Source: Robinsoniella peoriensis (lineage in GTDB: Bacteria > Bacillota > Clostridia > Lachnospirales > Lachnospiraceae). From it: a DNA stretch of 64,000 bases. Shown one piece after another: positions 63,138 through 64,000 of the stretch (the stretch's first letter is position 1; the number at the start of each line of letters is the position of its first letter). The position numbers and the translations under genes were made by a program. The stretch lies in assembly GCF_042680125.1 (NCBI RefSeq), contig NZ_JBHTNY010000034.1; one strand, given 5' to 3'. Under the pieces are notes generated by a model that did no database searches, had not been told where the DNA came from, and saw nothing but the letters and a program-made list of their open reading frames with translations.

Positions 63138-63802
63138 AACGATCCCTCAAATTTATAACCGGAACGGATAAGTGTAACGATGAGACTGCCTTCACTTCCC
63201 AACTTTTGCCGCAAGGTCTTAATATGGGTATCTACCGTACGGCTGTTACCTTCAAAATCATATCCCCAAATCCGGTTTAGAAGCTGTTCCCTGGAAAATA
63301 CCTGTCCTTTGTTCTTCATAAATAAGTGCAGTAATTCATATTCCTTATGGGTAAGTTCTATCCCCTTCCCATCCACATATACCTCGTGGGATCCCGGTAT
63401 TAGCGTAATCTTCCCTGCATTCACAAAATCTGTCGCTACCATCAGTGAACGTTTTAAAAGTGCATTCACCTTTGCCAGCAGTACCCCTGGACTAAAAGGC
63501 TTCGTCATATAGTCATCTGCACCATAGCTGTATCCCCTTAGCTTATCTTCTTCCTCTCCTTTTGCTGTGAGCATTATAATAGGCATGCCGCTCATTTCCC
63601 GTGCGAACCTGCAAACAGAAAATCCATCCATATGAGGCATCATAACATCTAATATCATTAAATCCACAGGAGTATTTTTTAAAATAGTCAACGCATCAAT
63701 CCCATCATCAGCAGTCAGGCATGAATGCCCTCCTCTTTTCATATACTCTACTATAATTTCCTGCATATTCTGTTCATCTTCTACAACTAAAATCTGTGCC
63801 AT
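63134..63802 (-). CDS. OmpR-family response regulator
   Basis: A 222-residue regulator: receiver domain with acidic pocket VVEDE (6-10), phospho-acceptor Asp52 in MILDVMMP, Thr/Lys in LTAKGEE, then a winged-helix DNA-binding domain (about 125-220) with EYELLHLFMKNKGQVFSREQLLNRIWGYD and RTVDTHIKTLRQKLG. It pairs with the coupled histidine kinase and probably activates the adjacent exporter operon. Confidence 0.94.
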   Translation of the reverse strand: MAQILVVEDEQNMQEIIVEYMKRGGHSCLTADDGIDALTILKNTPVDLMILDVMMPHMDGFSVCRFAREMSGMPIIMLTAKGEEEDKLRGYSYGADDYMTKPFSPGVLLAKVNALLKRSLMVATDFVNAGKITLIPGSHEVYVDGKGIELTHKEYELLHLFMKNKGQVFSREQLLNRIWGYDFEGNSRTVDTHIKTLRQKLGSEGSLIVTLIRSGYKFEGSL

Positions 63803-63871
63803 AACAGTTCACCATCTCCTTTCGGGAGCTCCTGCTCATTTGTTTCTGATTAAATACTTCGTTCTATATAT

Positions 63872-63937
63872 TGGGGTTTAGCTGATTAATGACGCTTTGT
63901 AGATATAGGTAATGTACGGAAAGAGAAGGGGGCGGAC
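63872..63937 (+). repeat. Dispersed intergenic repeat copy near the right edge
   Basis: TGGGGTTTAGCTGATTAATG then GACGCTTTGTAG and GGTAATGTACGGAAAG. The first part matches 21689-21740; bases 63917-63937 are identical to 457-477. It lies upstream of the response regulator gene, and no gene is seen from 63803 to 64000. Confidence 0.6.
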
Positions 63938-64000
63938 CAGGACATTGGTTTGGAAGGCTTACCGCAGAACTGGCATTTTCTAACCTTCCCGGAGCACTTT

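Overview
This window reads as chromosomal DNA of a low-to-mid GC Gram-positive anaerobe, most likely a gut Lachnospiraceae (Blautia, Hungatella or Clostridium cluster XIVa type). That placement is an inference from AGGAGG-type ribosome sites, protein style, CUT1 sugar transporters without an ATPase gene, and an AprAB-type sulfate assimilation locus. No rRNA, tRNA, CRISPR array, phage module or intact insertion sequence was seen. Nearly all genes lie on the minus strand.

Region by region. 1-208: the N-terminus of an ECF-type sigma factor runs off the left edge. 0.5-6.2 kb: a GH42 beta-galactosidase, then a MecA-like penicillin-binding protein with a downstream exported protein; the PBP promoter carries two BlaI/MecI-type operators. 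6.4-10.7 kb: plus-strand accessory block with two tandem lipoprotein paralogues, a zinc-ribbon membrane protein, an orphan protein and candidate structured RNAs. Five promoters here share an upstream box (TTTCAATACA-like) 28-29 nt before a TATAAT. 10.7-20.0 kb: sulfate assimilation operon (leader peptide - yezD - terminator - cysP - cysT - cysW - cysA - aprA - aprB - cysD - cysN). It starts with a 15-residue peptide containing seven cysteines and has a strong intrinsic terminator between yezD and cysP, which suggests cysteine-responsive attenuation.

20.3-22.6 kb: MATE efflux pump and metallo-beta-lactamase-fold hydrolase. 22.7-46.7 kb: a long minus-strand glycoside operon. From its promoter end it holds a sugar-binding lipoprotein, two permeases, Asp/Glu racemase-like protein, FGGY kinase, class II aldolase, GH38 alpha-mannosidase, OtnK-like sugar-acid kinase, SIS isomerase, ROK kinase, a second GH38, a URO-D/MtaA-like protein, GH2 beta-mannosidase, raffinose-synthase-like GH36, class II aldolase and a GH13_18 phosphorylase. 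Two tandem DeoR/GlpR regulators are divergent from it. The set fits uptake and breakdown of mannose-containing glycans plus a phosphorylated sugar or sugar-acid branch. 48.8-49.7 kb: an Rpn-type nuclease. 50.1-56.7 kb: raffinose/melibiose-type operon (binding protein, two permeases, GH36 alpha-galactosidase) with a divergent AraC regulator. 56.7-58.4 kb: membrane diguanylate cyclase. 58.5-63.8 kb: an ABC exporter with a small membrane protein, beside an OmpR-type two-component system whose probable binding site lies ahead of the exporter operon.

Intergenic DNA is rich in short dispersed repeats: a palindrome-plus-ribosome-site module placed directly in front of several genes, a MITE-like element with 14-bp terminal inverted repeats that supplies the stop codon of the FGGY kinase, a 32-bp tandem array, and a GACGCTTTGTA-type repeat. 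Several gene starts were moved inward because the longest reading frame runs back into these repeats.
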